Shown: positions 54,658 through 64,000, numbered from the stretch's first letter. The stretch is DNA of 64,000 bases from Hyphomicrobiales bacterium (GCA_021775455.1 JAJFHU010000004.1:1-64000); one strand, 5' to 3'. Program-made: numbers and translations. The notes: generated by a model from the letters alone, not told the origin.

Positions 54658-55587
54658 CTACTGGCGGCGCAAGATCATCAGGCCAGCACCAACAATCATC
54701 AGAATGCCGAGTATCGAAGTGCCACTTGGCATTGTTGCGAAAAACATGAAATCCCACAAAGCCACAAACACCAGATAACTGTATTCAAACGTAGCGATGG
54801 TTGATGGTGGCGCTGCCTTGTAGGCGCCAGCGAGCATCACGGCAATTGCGACTGTCAATACGGCAAGTAATCCCAGTACCAACCATTCATAAGTGCCGAC
54901 TGCCGACCAACCACCGAATACATTTGGATAGGCGCGAGCCAGTTGCGCATCCAGTTGCCAAACCAACAAAAGGCCACTCACAATCATGCCGGCAGCCAGC
55001 ATGGCCAAATTTACCGACAGGGCCATTGTTACCAAGGGCACTAGTTGACATTTGGTGCGGGCGATGATGTGGCCCATTGCATAGAAGAACGCACCAATGA
55101 CCGGCAGAACTGCCCAAGGTGAGAAAGCATCGGTTCCTGGCTGTAATAGGATTATGACTCCAGCAAAGCCTACAAAAACTGCGATCCAGCCGCGCAACCC
55201 GACGGGTTCGCTGATTACATAGGCTGACAGTAGTGTTATAAATATGGGTGCTGAGTAATTGGCAGCGCCTACGGTCGACAGGCTTAAAAAGGGAATTGCC
55301 GCGTAAAACGCCATGAATGTCAGTGTCATGGAAATCGCCCGCAACAGGGTCCATTTTTCAAGGGCATCCGTAAGAATGCTTCCTTTGATGCCCTGCACCC
55401 GGGCCAACACAAACAACATCGGCACAGCCAATAGACCTCTTAGAGCGAAAATCTGCCAAAGGGACAGGGTATTGCTGAACAGCTTGAAGACCACATCCTG
55501 GACTGAAATCGTGAAAGCAACAGCCAGAATAAGGGCGACACCCAGGGCGATGTTGTGCGGGCGCACCAATCCGTTCTTAATGTCCAT
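54658..55587 (-). CDS. EamA/DMT family transporter
   Basis: A 309-residue inner-membrane protein with about ten hydrophobic segments in two repeats (GVALILAVAFTISVQDVVFK; GAANYSAPIFITLLSAYVI near residue 108). The substrate is unknown. Its stop lies 19 bases from the DUF2937 stop on the opposite strand, with no clear terminator between. Confidence 0.85.
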   Translation of the reverse strand: MDIKNGLVRPHNIALGVALILAVAFTISVQDVVFKLFSNTLSLWQIFALRGLLAVPMLFVLARVQGIKGSILTDALEKWTLLRAISMTLTFMAFYAAIPFLSLSTVGAANYSAPIFITLLSAYVISEPVGLRGWIAVFVGFAGVIILLQPGTDAFSPWAVLPVIGAFFYAMGHIIARTKCQLVPLVTMALSVNLAMLAAGMIVSGLLLVWQLDAQLARAYPNVFGGWSAVGTYEWLVLGLLAVLTVAIAVMLAGAYKAAPPSTIATFEYSYLVFVALWDFMFFATMPSGTSILGILMIVGAGLMILRRQ

Positions 55588-55708
55588 TCAGCTTTCCCGG
55601 GTGCAAAATTGCCAAATTATTGTCCTAGCAATATTGCGAATTAAACCGTTTGAACAGGTATTTTTCCGCTTAACTATTTTGCGTCAATTGATGGGCCCTG
55701 TCCCTGGT

Positions 55709-56161
55709 CTAATTCAGCATCCAGATTGAAGCATTGAGCGCTGATGCAAAGGAAACCCAGGCGGCATAGGGAACCATTAACCAGGCAACGAGCCTGTCCG
55801 TTCTCCATGTGCGTATAATGATAAACACAATGGTCACCAGTAGTAGAAAAATGATGATTAGCGCCAAGTCAATTTGATGTGCAGTGAAAAAAACGGGAGA
55901 CCAAAGAAAATTCAAACCCAATTGATTCCACCAGGAAATCGACTCCGGCGATTTTGGATTTTGTTGCCACAGACGCCATCCGGCAACTGCAATCATGACA
56001 TACAATATTGTCCAGACCGGCCCGAAGGCCCAGCTCGGCGGATTGAAACCTGGTTTGATCAGCTGCTCATGCCAAATACCGGGTGTGTTGAAGTAACCAA
56101 TCAACAATCCGCCACCAAGTACGAGCAGAAGAAATCCAATTAACGAAATATAACGTATCAT
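55709..56161 (-). CDS. tspO: TspO/MBR family protein
   Basis: A 150-residue five-helix membrane protein from the Met at 56161. Family signatures are PGFNPPSWAFGPVWTILYVMI near residue 38, GLNFLWSPVFF near 80 and YAAWVSFASALNASIW at the C-terminus. TspO binds porphyrins and related tetrapyrroles and acts in stress and light responses. It diverges from the photolyase gene, with 96 bases between. A 41-residue upstream extension is less likely. Confidence 0.9.
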   Translation of the reverse strand: MIRYISLIGFLLLVLGGGLLIGYFNTPGIWHEQLIKPGFNPPSWAFGPVWTILYVMIAVAGWRLWQQNPKSPESISWWNQLGLNFLWSPVFFTAHQIDLALIIIFLLLVTIVFIIIRTWRTDRLVAWLMVPYAAWVSFASALNASIWMLN

Positions 56162-56257
56162 CGTAAGTCCAGAGTTTAATGATTTTGGATATAATGAATA
56201 CGAGAGAAATTCTGATTTGGATCTCTCAAAACAATTAAAATTTGGAATTGAATTTCT

Positions 56258-57667
56258 GTGACCACCGTAGTTTGGCTTCGCCAAGACCTAAGAATTGCTG
56301 ATAATCCTGCCCTTTGGCATGCCGCAAAACTTGGGCAAGTCCTGCCCGTTTATGTGTTTGATGAAATCTCCACCAGGGAACTGGGCAGTGCCAGCAGGTG
56401 GTGGCTGCACAATAGCCTTGCAAAACTTCAGGAAGCACTCCCCAATCTGGTGTTAATCAAGGGAAATCCGGAGAAGTCCTTACAGGATTTGGCCCGGCAG
56501 TTGGGCGCAGAGGCGGTCTACTGGAACCGATGCTATGAACCGCAGGCGGTTGAGCGCGACAAAGCGATCAAATCGACACTGCTGGAGCAAGGCATTGAGG
56601 TAAAAAGCTTCAATGGCAGCTTGCTGCATGAACCCTGGGAAGTGCTTACGGGTAGTCAATCGCATTACAAGGTGTACAGCCCATACTGGCGAGCTGTTCA
56701 AAAGCTTCAAAAACCCCAAGCGCTACCGGTAACGGAGCCGGATTTGCTGCCAAAGCCCGATGCAGGTGTTGACTTGTCAGATCTCAATCTGCTGCCAACA
56801 AACCCGGATTGGGCTGAAGGTTGGGACGAAATCTGGACCCCTGGTGAAGCGGGTGCGGCTCGACGGCTTGAGGCGTTCATCGAGGATGGACTCAAAGGAT
56901 ATGGTGAATTGCGAGACAGACCCGACCGAAACAATACTTCCCGGTTGTCTCCGCATCTGCACTTTGGCGAGATTTCTCCAAGGCAAATCTGGACGCGGAT
57001 AAAATTTGCCATCGACCGGGAAGAGGTAGCGCAACAAGATGCAAGCAAGTTCCTGAGTGAAGTTGTATGGCGCGAGTTTTCCTGCCAGTTGCTTTACCAC
57101 TTTCCTGAGCTGCCCGAGAAAAACTGGAAACCTGCATTTGATGATTATCCATGGATGAACGATCCTGAACATCTCAAGGCATGGCAGAAAGGCCAAACTG
57201 GCTATCCGTTGGTCGATGCCGGCATGCGCGAGCTTTGGCAAACAGGTACCATGCACAACCGGGTTCGCATGGTAGTGGCGAGTTTTCTGGTGAAACATCT
57301 CCGCATCCACTGGCGCGAGGGAGAAGCGTGGTTCTGGGACACTTTGGTTGATGCAGACCTTGCAAACAATTCTGCAAGTTGGCAGTGGGTGACCGGCAGT
57401 GGTGCGGATGCTGCACCTTACTTCCGGATCTTCAATCCATTCCTGCAGGGGCAGAAGTTTGACCCGAATGGCGACTATGTTCGCCGCTGGTGCCCGGAAC
57501 TTTCAAAGCTTGATGCGAGGCACATCCACACCCCATTCAAGGCACCAAAAGATGTTCTGAAACAGGCCGACGTCGTATTGGGAAAAACCTACCCTCATCC
57601 GATTGTTGATCACGATGGAGCGCGCAAGGCTGCGCTGGCGGGATATGAGCGGATAAAGGGTGGGTAG
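56258..57667 (+). CDS. phr: Deoxyribodipyrimidine photolyase
   Basis: A 469-residue class I photolyase from a GTG at 56258. It shows the N-terminal antenna fold start VVWLRQDLRIADNP, the FAD-binding region (WREFSCQLLYHFPELPEKNW; GYPLVDAGMRELWQTGTMHNR near residue 310) and the C-terminal NNSASWQWVTGSGADAAPYFRIFNP. It splits pyrimidine dimers using blue light. It diverges from tspO; both could be light or stress responsive. Confidence 0.94.
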   Translation: MTTVVWLRQDLRIADNPALWHAAKLGQVLPVYVFDEISTRELGSASRWWLHNSLAKLQEALPNLVLIKGNPEKSLQDLARQLGAEAVYWNRCYEPQAVERDKAIKSTLLEQGIEVKSFNGSLLHEPWEVLTGSQSHYKVYSPYWRAVQKLQKPQALPVTEPDLLPKPDAGVDLSDLNLLPTNPDWAEGWDEIWTPGEAGAARRLEAFIEDGLKGYGELRDRPDRNNTSRLSPHLHFGEISPRQIWTRIKFAIDREEVAQQDASKFLSEVVWREFSCQLLYHFPELPEKNWKPAFDDYPWMNDPEHLKAWQKGQTGYPLVDAGMRELWQTGTMHNRVRMVVASFLVKHLRIHWREGEAWFWDTLVDADLANNSASWQWVTGSGADAAPYFRIFNPFLQGQKFDPNGDYVRRWCPELSKLDARHIHTPFKAPKDVLKQADVVLGKTYPHPIVDHDGARKAALAGYERIKGG

Positions 57668-57700
57668 GCACTTCGATAAAATAAGCCAGAACCTGTTTCA

Positions 57701-58681
57701 TTAAACCATTATCATGCGCTCGTGTGGTGCCAGAAAATCGATGTCCGGTCCCAGTGGTACAATCAGGGTCGGGTTGATTGTGCTGTGGCTGCCATAATAG
57801 TGCGATTTTATATGATCCATCCGTACAGTATCGGCAATGCCGGGATGTTGATAGAGATCACGTACATAGGCAAACAGGTTCGGGTATTCGGCAATCTGCC
57901 GAATATTACACTTGAAATGCCCTACATAGACCGGGTCAAAGCGCACGAGGGTGGTGAATAATCGCCAGTCCGCTTCGGTCAACCGGTTTCCGGTCAGATA
58001 CCGGTTTTTGGCGAGTTTTCCTTCGAGCCAATCCAGCGTTTCGAACAGCGGTCCAATTGCCTCTTCATGGGCTTCCTGCGTTGTCGCAAATCCGGCCTTG
58101 TAAACGCCATTGTTGACTGTGCCATAGATGCGTTCGTTGAGGGCATCGATTTCCGATTTCCGATCTTCCGGATAGTAATCGCCATCCTTTGCGCCCACCG
58201 CATCGAATGCAGAATTCAGCATACGGATGATTTCAGAAGACTCATTGTTGACGATTATGTTTTGTTTCTTGTCCCAAAGCACCGGCACTGTAACGCGTCC
58301 GCTATAATCGGCCTGTGCCGCTGTGTAGACCTGATGCAGATATTGCGAATTGTTGATTGTATCCGGGATGACGCCGTCGGCTGCCTCAAACGTCCAGCCG
58401 TACTCGCCCATGAACCAGTTGACTACAGAGACCGATACGGCTTCTTCGAGGCCTTTCAAGGCTCTGAAAATTAAAGTCCTGTGAGCCCAGGGACAGGCAT
58501 AGGAAACATACAAATGGTATCGACCACTTTCGGCCTTGAACCCACCTTCACCGGTTGGACCTGCCGAACCGTCTTCTGTGACCCAGTTGCGAAACTGTGA
58601 ATCCTTTCTAACAAAACGACCCTTGCTCGATTTGGTGTCGTACCATTTATCCTGCCATTGTCCTTCGACCAGCAATCCCAT
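57701..58681 (-). CDS. Glutathionyl-hydroquinone reductase (omega-type GST)
   Basis: A 326-residue member of the YqjG/ECM4 family from the Met at 58681. The catalytic Cys lies in SYACPWAHRTLI near residue 61, the CPWAH motif of these enzymes, followed by NWFMGEYGWTF. The glutathione-binding ESSE-like segment is NNESSEIIRMLN near 145. The C-terminal helical domain has RLTEADWRLFTTLVRFDPVY. They reduce glutathionyl-hydroquinones. It converges with the photolyase gene. Confidence 0.9.
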   Translation of the reverse strand: MGLLVEGQWQDKWYDTKSSKGRFVRKDSQFRNWVTEDGSAGPTGEGGFKAESGRYHLYVSYACPWAHRTLIFRALKGLEEAVSVSVVNWFMGEYGWTFEAADGVIPDTINNSQYLHQVYTAAQADYSGRVTVPVLWDKKQNIIVNNESSEIIRMLNSAFDAVGAKDGDYYPEDRKSEIDALNERIYGTVNNGVYKAGFATTQEAHEEAIGPLFETLDWLEGKLAKNRYLTGNRLTEADWRLFTTLVRFDPVYVGHFKCNIRQIAEYPNLFAYVRDLYQHPGIADTVRMDHIKSHYYGSHSTINPTLIVPLGPDIDFLAPHERMIMV

Positions 58682-58941
58682 TTTTGAATTCTCCAAAAGA
58701 TGCTTATTGTTAGATCGGTTCCAGCGAGCCTATGGCAGTTAACTGGCGTCCTTAACTGCACAAGGCAAGGATCGTATCGGTGAACAGTGTGTTCTGAATG
58801 TGAGTCTTGCGGGCGTGGTCATGGCACCTGCAACGTGGAAAGCAGGTGATAAAACATGGCAACTCGCGTCAAATTGATTTTTGGATCGTCAATAGCTAGG
58901 GTCAGGATTCTGTCCGCACCGGGAGTAAAAGGGGTACAACA

Positions 58942-59571
58942 ATGACACCTAAAGTAATCAGTGTAGGTTTCGGGCGCACGGGCACAATGTCCTTGCGCAT
59001 GGCACTCAATCAATTGGGGTTCGGGCCCTGCTATCACATGGAAGACGTGCTTCAGGACATGCCTAACCGAACACCGCAATGGAATGCGGCACTGGCTGGA
59101 GATGCGGACTGGGAAAAGATTTTTCATGGATTTAATTCTGCAGTGGATTGGCCGGTCGCGGCATTCTGGCAAGAATTGATGGTTTATTACCCGGAAGCAA
59201 AATTCATATTGTCCTCGCGAAGCGCTGAAAGCTGGTACGAGAGCATTTCGCAAACCATTTTGGCGGTTCTGTCCGCGCCCGACAAATGGCCTGACGAGCA
59301 AAAGGAATGGCTCAATATGGTCCACGAAGTGGTGGTGAACCGGAGCCTCGGTGGAAGCATGGAAAAAGAAGCGGCCATTGACGCATTTCGACGCCATGAA
59401 GCAAGCGTTCAGGAAATCATCCCGGCAAGCCGACTTCTGGTATTCCAGGCCAAATATGGTTGGGAACCGCTCTGCAATTTCCTTGGCAAACCGGTACCTG
59501 ATGAACCGTATCCCCGTTCCAACAGCCGTCAGGAATTCTTTGAGATCATGGCTCAAAATTCGGGGGATTAG
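58942..59571 (+). CDS. Sulfotransferase family protein (Sulfotransfer_4 type)
   Basis: A 209-residue protein. It opens VISVGFGRTGTMSLRMALNQLG, the PAPS-binding P-loop of this family, and has KFILSSRSAESWYESI near residue 90 for the 3'-phosphate. AAAAGGGG precedes the ATG. Acceptor unknown; members of this branch are often found alone. It is the second sulfotransferase in the window. Confidence 0.85.
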   Translation: MTPKVISVGFGRTGTMSLRMALNQLGFGPCYHMEDVLQDMPNRTPQWNAALAGDADWEKIFHGFNSAVDWPVAAFWQELMVYYPEAKFILSSRSAESWYESISQTILAVLSAPDKWPDEQKEWLNMVHEVVVNRSLGGSMEKEAAIDAFRRHEASVQEIIPASRLLVFQAKYGWEPLCNFLGKPVPDEPYPRSNSRQEFFEIMAQNSGD

Positions 59572-59701
59572 GGCTCTGGCCCTAAGCAATATTCAGTTAG
59601 ACTGGGTTATCTAACGCTCATCAACCAAATTCCCGCTATTGCTTGACCGGTTGTAAAAATTGTTAGCAAAATAGGGTGTTTCAGAAAAACAGGAGGGCAC
59701 T

Positions 59702-60133
59702 ATGAAAAAAATTCTACTTGGATTGATATTTCTGGTTTTTGCCAGCACGGCGTCATTTGCCGGGAACGCAAAGACAGCAATTGAGGCTGGAGCAGTCGCG
59801 TTTGTGGATGCTTTCAATTCCGGCGACGGGAAAAATTTGGCAGCGCTGTACACAGAAGATGCCACGGTTCTTCCTCCGGGGGGTGCCACCGTTGTTGGCC
59901 GCGAAGCCATTGCGAAGTTTTGGCAGGGTGCCATAGACAGCGGACTGAAAGCGGAAAAAATTGATCCGGTTGAAGTACATGAAATGGGTGATTTGACCGG
60001 CGAAGTTGGTAATTTTATCCTGATTGCACCAGGTGAAAGCGGTGAGACCAAGGTTCACGGTAAGTATATCGTCATCTGGAAACAAGTAGACGGAACCTGG
60101 CAATTGCACCGTGACATATACAACATGAATTAG
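59702..60133 (+). CDS. SnoaL-like/DUF4440 secreted protein
   Basis: A 143-residue protein with AGGAGG before the ATG. The signal peptide ends in ASFAG. The rest is a cystatin-like DUF4440 domain: AFVDAFNSGDGKNLAALYTEDATVLPPGG near residue 35, then GREAIAKFW and VIWKQVDGTWQLHRDIYN. These folds can be enzymatic or bind ligands, and no activity can be assigned. It converges with carA. Confidence 0.85.
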   Translation: MKKILLGLIFLVFASTASFAGNAKTAIEAGAVAFVDAFNSGDGKNLAALYTEDATVLPPGGATVVGREAIAKFWQGAIDSGLKAEKIDPVEVHEMGDLTGEVGNFILIAPGESGETKVHGKYIVIWKQVDGTWQLHRDIYNMN

Positions 60134-60193
60134 GAGAGGTATCTGGTCCGGATTAAACCGGCAATTGCTGTTGATGGCGCCGCTGGTTCAAGC

Positions 60194-61396
60194 CTACCGC
60201 TCTTCGACCAACGCTTCCCCCTTGCGTTCCTTGATCAGATTCAGGAACCGTTTGAAGAGGTAGTGGCTGTCCTGCGGGCCGGGGGAGGCTTCGGGGTGGT
60301 GCTGGACGGAGAAGACGGGTTTACCGTCCACTGCCAGGCCGCAATTTGATCCATCAAACAGGGAAACATGCGTTTCGGTAACGCCTTCAGGGAAGGTGTC
60401 TGCATCCACTGCAAAGCCGTGGTTCATGGAAACGATTTCTACTTTTCCGGTCGTGTGATCTTTCACCGGATGGTTTGCGCCATGATGCCCCTGGTGCATT
60501 TTTGTAGTTTTCGCACCCAGCGCCAACGCCAGCATCTGGTGCCCAAGGCAGATACCGAACACCGGAATTTCAGTTTTCAGAACTTCTTGAATTGCCGCGA
60601 CAGAATACTCACCCGTGGCAGCGGGATCACCCGGACCGTTGGACAGAAATATGCCGTCCGGCTTTTGGGCAAGTATTTCAGCTCCGGTTGTGTTTGCGGG
60701 CATTACAGTTACCTTGCAACCCAAACCCGCCATCAGCCGCAGAATGTTACGCTTGATGCCGAAGTCGATTGCGACCACATGATATTTAGGTTCCGCAGTT
60801 TTACTGAAACCGTCATCCCAGACCCAAGGGGTTTCGGACCAATCATCTTTTTGGCCGTGACCCACATCTTTGGCAAGATCCTGTCCTTCAAGACCAGACC
60901 AGTTTGCGGCGCGGGATTTCAAGTCATCGAAGTCGAATTTTCCATCGGGATCGTGGGCAATAACTGCATTAACCATTCCGCCTTCGCGAATTAATGCGGT
61001 CAGTGCGCGGGTATCCACACCACACATGGCGATGATGTTGCGTTCCTTCAGCCATTCATTGAGATGAAGCACAGAACGATAGTTGGAGGGCGTAGTTATG
61101 TCTGCCTTGAAAACTGCTCCCACTGCACCTTTCACTTTATCCTTGTTGAGAGTTTCCTCGTCCTCAGGATTGGCACCTACATTGCCGATGTGCGGAAAGG
61201 TGAAGGTGATGATCTGGCCGGCGTAAGATGGGTCAGTCAGAATTTCCTGATAGCCGGTAATTGCGGTGTTGAAGCAAATTTCTGCCTCTGCACTTCCCGT
61301 AGCGCCACACCCTTTTCCTTCGATGATCGTGCCATCTGCCAGTACAATGCACGCAGTTGGTTTTTCCGTTGTCCAGGGGCCGGTCGTGATGGTCAT
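60194..61396 (-). CDS. carA: Carbamoyl-phosphate synthase small subunit
   Basis: A 400-residue glutaminase subunit from the ATG at 61396; a 38-codon extension upstream is less likely. The N-terminal domain has TGYQEILTDPSYAGQII. The class I amidotransferase has LSNGPGDPAATG, the nucleophile Cys in FGICLGHQMLALALG near residue 282, and HHPEASPGPQD with the catalytic His and Glu. It supplies ammonia to CarB. The divergent YqeY gene and dnaG follow on the plus strand, a common alphaproteobacterial order. Confidence 0.95.
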   Translation of the reverse strand: MTITTGPWTTEKPTACIVLADGTIIEGKGCGATGSAEAEICFNTAITGYQEILTDPSYAGQIITFTFPHIGNVGANPEDEETLNKDKVKGAVGAVFKADITTPSNYRSVLHLNEWLKERNIIAMCGVDTRALTALIREGGMVNAVIAHDPDGKFDFDDLKSRAANWSGLEGQDLAKDVGHGQKDDWSETPWVWDDGFSKTAEPKYHVVAIDFGIKRNILRLMAGLGCKVTVMPANTTGAEILAQKPDGIFLSNGPGDPAATGEYSVAAIQEVLKTEIPVFGICLGHQMLALALGAKTTKMHQGHHGANHPVKDHTTGKVEIVSMNHGFAVDADTFPEGVTETHVSLFDGSNCGLAVDGKPVFSVQHHPEASPGPQDSHYLFKRFLNLIKERKGEALVEER

Positions 61397-61621
61397 GGCG
61401 TCTTTCCGTGTGATGTTCGGGCAGCCTCCAAGAGTGCTGCATCTGGCGCGGTTTGAATTTAGAATTTGGTGCTGAAATTGCAAACTAGAGGAAGCCTTTC
61501 GCAACGTCAACCAAAGAAGAAATTTATAAAGTGCAATGAAAACAGATAGTTAAGAAGTTTTTCCACCATTGCACGTTTTCGATTTTGGGGGTAGGTTCTG
61601 GCGCTACTCAAAAGGTGGGCC

Positions 61622-62074
61622 ATGAGGAACCGAATCTCCGAAAATTTGAAAGACGCAATGCGCGAGAAAAATAACCGTCGTATTGCCACGTTGCGGCTGA
61701 TCAATGCTGCGATCATAGACCGGGATATTGCGCTTCGAGGCAAGGGCAAGGACCGGGCTGACGATGAAGAAGTGCTCGACATTTTAACCAAGATGGTCAA
61801 GCAGCGTGAAGAATCCTCCAAAATCTACCGGGAAGGAAACCGGCCGGAACTGGAAAAGCAGGAACTGGAAGAGATTGAAATCATCCGCGAATTCCTGCCA
61901 CAGCAATTGTCTGACCAGGAAGCGGAAGCTGCTGTTGAAGCTGCGATCGAGGAAACCAGTGCTGAAAGCCTGCGCGACATGGGCAAGGTGATGGCCATCC
62001 TGAAAGATCGTCATCGGGGCCAACTGGACATGGGCAAGGTCGGACCCATGGTCAAAGGTCGTCTTGGCGGTTAA
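61622..62074 (+). CDS. GatB/YqeY domain protein
   Basis: A 150-residue helical protein starting MRNRISENLKDAMREKNNRR. The YqeY domain is seen in VKQREESSKIYREGNRPELEKQE, EIEIIREFLPQQLSDQEAE and the C-terminal MGKVMAILKDRHRGQLDMGKVGPMVKGRL. These stand-alone proteins share the tail domain of GatB, probably bind tRNA and have no proven role. It lies divergent from carA and upstream of dnaG. Confidence 0.92.
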   Translation: MRNRISENLKDAMREKNNRRIATLRLINAAIIDRDIALRGKGKDRADDEEVLDILTKMVKQREESSKIYREGNRPELEKQELEEIEIIREFLPQQLSDQEAEAAVEAAIEETSAESLRDMGKVMAILKDRHRGQLDMGKVGPMVKGRLGG

Positions 62075-62104
62075 TTTTTTATGTCTCGTTTTCAGGGGTA
62101 ATTT

Positions 62105-62992
62105 ATGAACCGCTCTGCAGCCGCACTGTTGGTATTGGGTGGCGCGACCTGTATGAGCTTTGTCGGTCTGCTGGTGCGATTAATGGAGCAGGCGGATGGT
62201 TTCCAGATTCTGTTTTACCGTTCCTACGCGCTTGCTGCTGCTGTGGCGGTGGTTGCGTGTATCAGGAGACGTGTTGGGTTTTTGGCCTTTATGCAAACGC
62301 TTGACTGGGTGGATTTCCTGATTGGGTTTCTTCTGGCACTGGCATTCACGACCTACATTTTGGCGATGCTCAATACGACGATTGCGAGTGCATTGTTCAT
62401 TCTTTCTGCCACCCCGATGTTTGCAGCACTGCTTGCCTGGTTGTTCATTCATGAACGTCCATCCATAACCACCGTTATGGCTTTGATACTGGCGGTTGTC
62501 GGCGTGGGTTTGATGGTGGCAGACGGATTGAGCGGTGGCGGCATAGTTGGCAAAGTTTATGCGCTGGCTTCTGCCTTATGTTTTGCGGCGACACTTGTAA
62601 CAATGCGCTGGACCCGGCGGGAGGATTCACTTGGCGGCACTTTCATTGGAGGTTTGTTCTCAGTGCTGATCAATGCAGTCTTGTGTGTGACGCTTGGTGC
62701 TGGCTTCGCAATTTCGGGTTGGGATTTTGGCCTCAGCCTCTTCATGGGTGCATTCACCATTGGTATCGGCATAGCGTTGGTAACCTGGGGTGCAGGCTAC
62801 ATGCCAGCGGCGGAAGTAAGCGTGTTGGTGCTGATTGAAAGTGTACTTGGACCGATGTGGGTTTGGATTTTCCTGGGCGAACTCGCTTCTCACTGGGTGC
62901 TAACGGGTGGGGCGATCGTCATTGCTGCGGTAACGCTTCAGGCTTGGGGGACGCGAAGAGAGGGCAGGCGAGCACAGGTGGCATTAGGTTAA
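62105..62992 (+). CDS. EamA/DMT family transporter
   Basis: A 295-residue protein with about ten hydrophobic helices in two EamA repeats (LLVLGGATCMSFVGLLVRLM; the second starts near residue 150, GKVYALASALCFAATLVTM). It has a basic C-terminal tail (RREGRRAQ). It starts 30 bases after yqeY, so co-transcription is likely. Substrate unknown. Confidence 0.85.
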   Translation: MNRSAAALLVLGGATCMSFVGLLVRLMEQADGFQILFYRSYALAAAVAVVACIRRRVGFLAFMQTLDWVDFLIGFLLALAFTTYILAMLNTTIASALFILSATPMFAALLAWLFIHERPSITTVMALILAVVGVGLMVADGLSGGGIVGKVYALASALCFAATLVTMRWTRREDSLGGTFIGGLFSVLINAVLCVTLGAGFAISGWDFGLSLFMGAFTIGIGIALVTWGAGYMPAAEVSVLVLIESVLGPMWVWIFLGELASHWVLTGGAIVIAAVTLQAWGTRREGRRAQVALG

Positions 62993-63070
62993 ATGGGGTG
63001 TAATAAAAATTTCTCTTTAATGTTGCATTAAATTCGTTATTTTGCGTCTATTGATAATTGTGGAATTACG

Positions 63071-63457
63071 ATGATGAAAATCTTCAATAGAATTCTGGTA
63101 ATAACGTCATTACTGTTATTAACCTGTTTTGCGCAGGCACAAGAAATCAATTGGGGGGATGTATCAATAGAATCCGATACTTCTCAAACTTCAAGTGATT
63201 TTTCGGCTAGTGGGCTTCCGGGCGTGAGGAAGGATGTGTACGCAGGACAAGAGCAATCTCTTAATTGCCCTGAAAATGAGAGAGCAACGACAATCGTTTC
63301 GGATGGACTTGGAGGCACTGTAATTACTGATAAATGTTTGAACGAATTGCTTGTCACTAACCCCTATAATTCCAAAACTACGGTAGTTAACAATCCCGGC
63401 GCAGATTTCAAACTGCAGACAGGCCCAAAGAACGTATTCCAAAATTACTTGGACTAG
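63071..63457 (+). CDS. Hypothetical secreted protein
   Basis: A 128-residue protein with a signal peptide (MMKIFNRILVITSLLLLTCFAQA, a Cys within the core) and a mature part of about 105 residues rich in Ser, Asn and Asp, with two Cys (LNCPENE, DKCLNELL) that could form one disulphide. I see no known domain. Two Met codons begin the frame. It lies between the DMT gene and dnaG. Confidence 0.6.
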   Translation: MMKIFNRILVITSLLLLTCFAQAQEINWGDVSIESDTSQTSSDFSASGLPGVRKDVYAGQEQSLNCPENERATTIVSDGLGGTVITDKCLNELLVTNPYNSKTTVVNNPGADFKLQTGPKNVFQNYLD

Positions 63458-63540
63458 AATTTTTCCACACCCTATCCCCGAAACAATTTCGTACGTTAAA
63501 GGTCATGGCAATGTGCCATCACAACCGCTAAATAGGAAGT

Positions 63541-64000
63541 ATGCGGTTTCCTGACTCTTTTCTTGATGACATTCGTGACCGGCTTCGCATTTCCGAAGTC
63601 GTTGGAACACGTGTGTCTTTTGACAAAAAGAAGACCAATGCCGCAAAGGGAGATTTCTGGGGATGCTGTCCGTTTCATGGCGAGAAAACACCCAGCTTCC
63701 ACTGCGAAGATCGCAAGGGTCGATACTATTGTTTTGGTTGCGGGGAATCGGGCGATCATTTTCGCTTTTTAACCCAGCTTGATGGGTTGAATTTTCACGA
63801 AGCGGTTGAACGGCTGGCGGCACAGGCCGGATTGTCCCTGCCGGTCATGGATCGCCGTGAGCAAAAACGGGAAGAAGAACGAAAAACGCTTTTTGATGTG
63901 ATGGAGCTGGCGGCGACTTATTTTAAAGAGCAACTCCACAGTCCGGAAGGAGCCAAGGCTCGCGCTTATCTTAGAGACCGGGGACTTTCACCGGCAATTC
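63541..64000 (+). CDS. dnaG: DNA primase DnaG, N-terminal part
   Basis: The first 153 codons of primase; it runs off the right edge. RBS AGGAAG precedes the ATG. The CHC2 zinc domain is clear: CPFHGEKTPSFHC and then YYCFGCGESGDHF, with Cys, His, Cys and Cys at the usual spacing. The start FPDSFLDDIRDRLRISEVV is typical of alphaproteobacterial DnaG. The RNA-polymerase domain begins further right. Confidence 0.95.
   Translation, partial: MRFPDSFLDDIRDRLRISEVVGTRVSFDKKKTNAAKGDFWGCCPFHGEKTPSFHCEDRKGRYYCFGCGESGDHFRFLTQLDGLNFHEAVERLAAQAGLSLPVMDRREQKREEERKTLFDVMELAATYFKEQLHSPEGAKARAYLRDRGLSPAI

Overview
The window reads as chromosome of an alphaproteobacterium, most likely Hyphomicrobiales (Rhizobiales), with only moderate GC. 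This rests on gene families and order: trxB next to an LsrB/VtlR-type LysR gene, carA followed by a YqeY gene and dnaG, glnK-amtB, greA near carB, and DUF1176, DUF2937 and GlsB-type small proteins. I saw no rRNA, tRNA, CRISPR array, insertion sequence or prophage. The genus cannot be named from the sequence. Two genes run off the window: a secreted repeat-domain protein on the left and dnaG on the right.

Layout. 1-13.4 kb: a truncated secreted DUF7933-type protein, bluB, a His-rich exported protein, a TPR lipoprotein-like protein, a two-gene sugar locus (GT2 and RmlC-like), a universal stress protein with an FNR/FixK-like box, a GlsB membrane protein, a DMT exporter, a DUF1176 protein, glnK-amtB with a divergent LysR gene, a PQQ-type sugar dehydrogenase and two small membrane proteins. 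13.7-29.5 kb: a D,D-carboxypeptidase, an unlisted 52-residue Lys-rich ORF, a translationally coupled racemase/DgcN pair, aatA, an outer-membrane protein, msrP, the trxB-lsrB-ocd block, a BenE transporter, a copper amine oxidase and an MFS transporter. 29.5-44.8 kb: a surface-glycan island with two arms that converge and overlap at 33.3 kb. The plus arm holds two glycosyltransferases around an unusual multidomain protein. The minus arm holds a nonulosonic-acid-like set: a RmlD-like reductase, NeuB-type synthase, GT2, PseB, two Gfo/Idh oxidoreductases, an SDR, an SpsF-type cytidylyltransferase, a DUF4910 protein, a sulfotransferase and a surface-carbohydrate protein. A frameshifted fragment of pseC sits between this arm and greA. 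44.8-64 kb: greA, an amino-acid-oxidase-like enzyme, a Cys-rich repeat protein, carB, a Gly-rich small protein, a zinc peptidase with DUF2937, DMT exporters, tspO, photolyase, glutathionyl-hydroquinone reductase, a second sulfotransferase, carA, yqeY and the start of dnaG.

How it fits together. The 29.5-44.8 kb island probably builds and decorates a cell-surface glycan. It keeps the first enzyme (PseB), the PEP-condensing synthase (NeuB family) and a nucleotide-activating enzyme (SpsF family) of a nonulosonate-like route. The PseC aminotransferase survives only as a decayed stub, and no hydrolase or N-acetyltransferase of the classical pathway is visible. Either the missing steps lie elsewhere or the two Gfo/Idh enzymes and the SDR serve a different precursor. 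The multidomain protein at 30.5-32.5 kb combines a nucleotidyltransferase-like, a nucleoside-diphosphate-kinase-like and a protein-kinase-like segment. It is the best candidate here for something not yet described. Domain calls come from reading motifs, without any database search.
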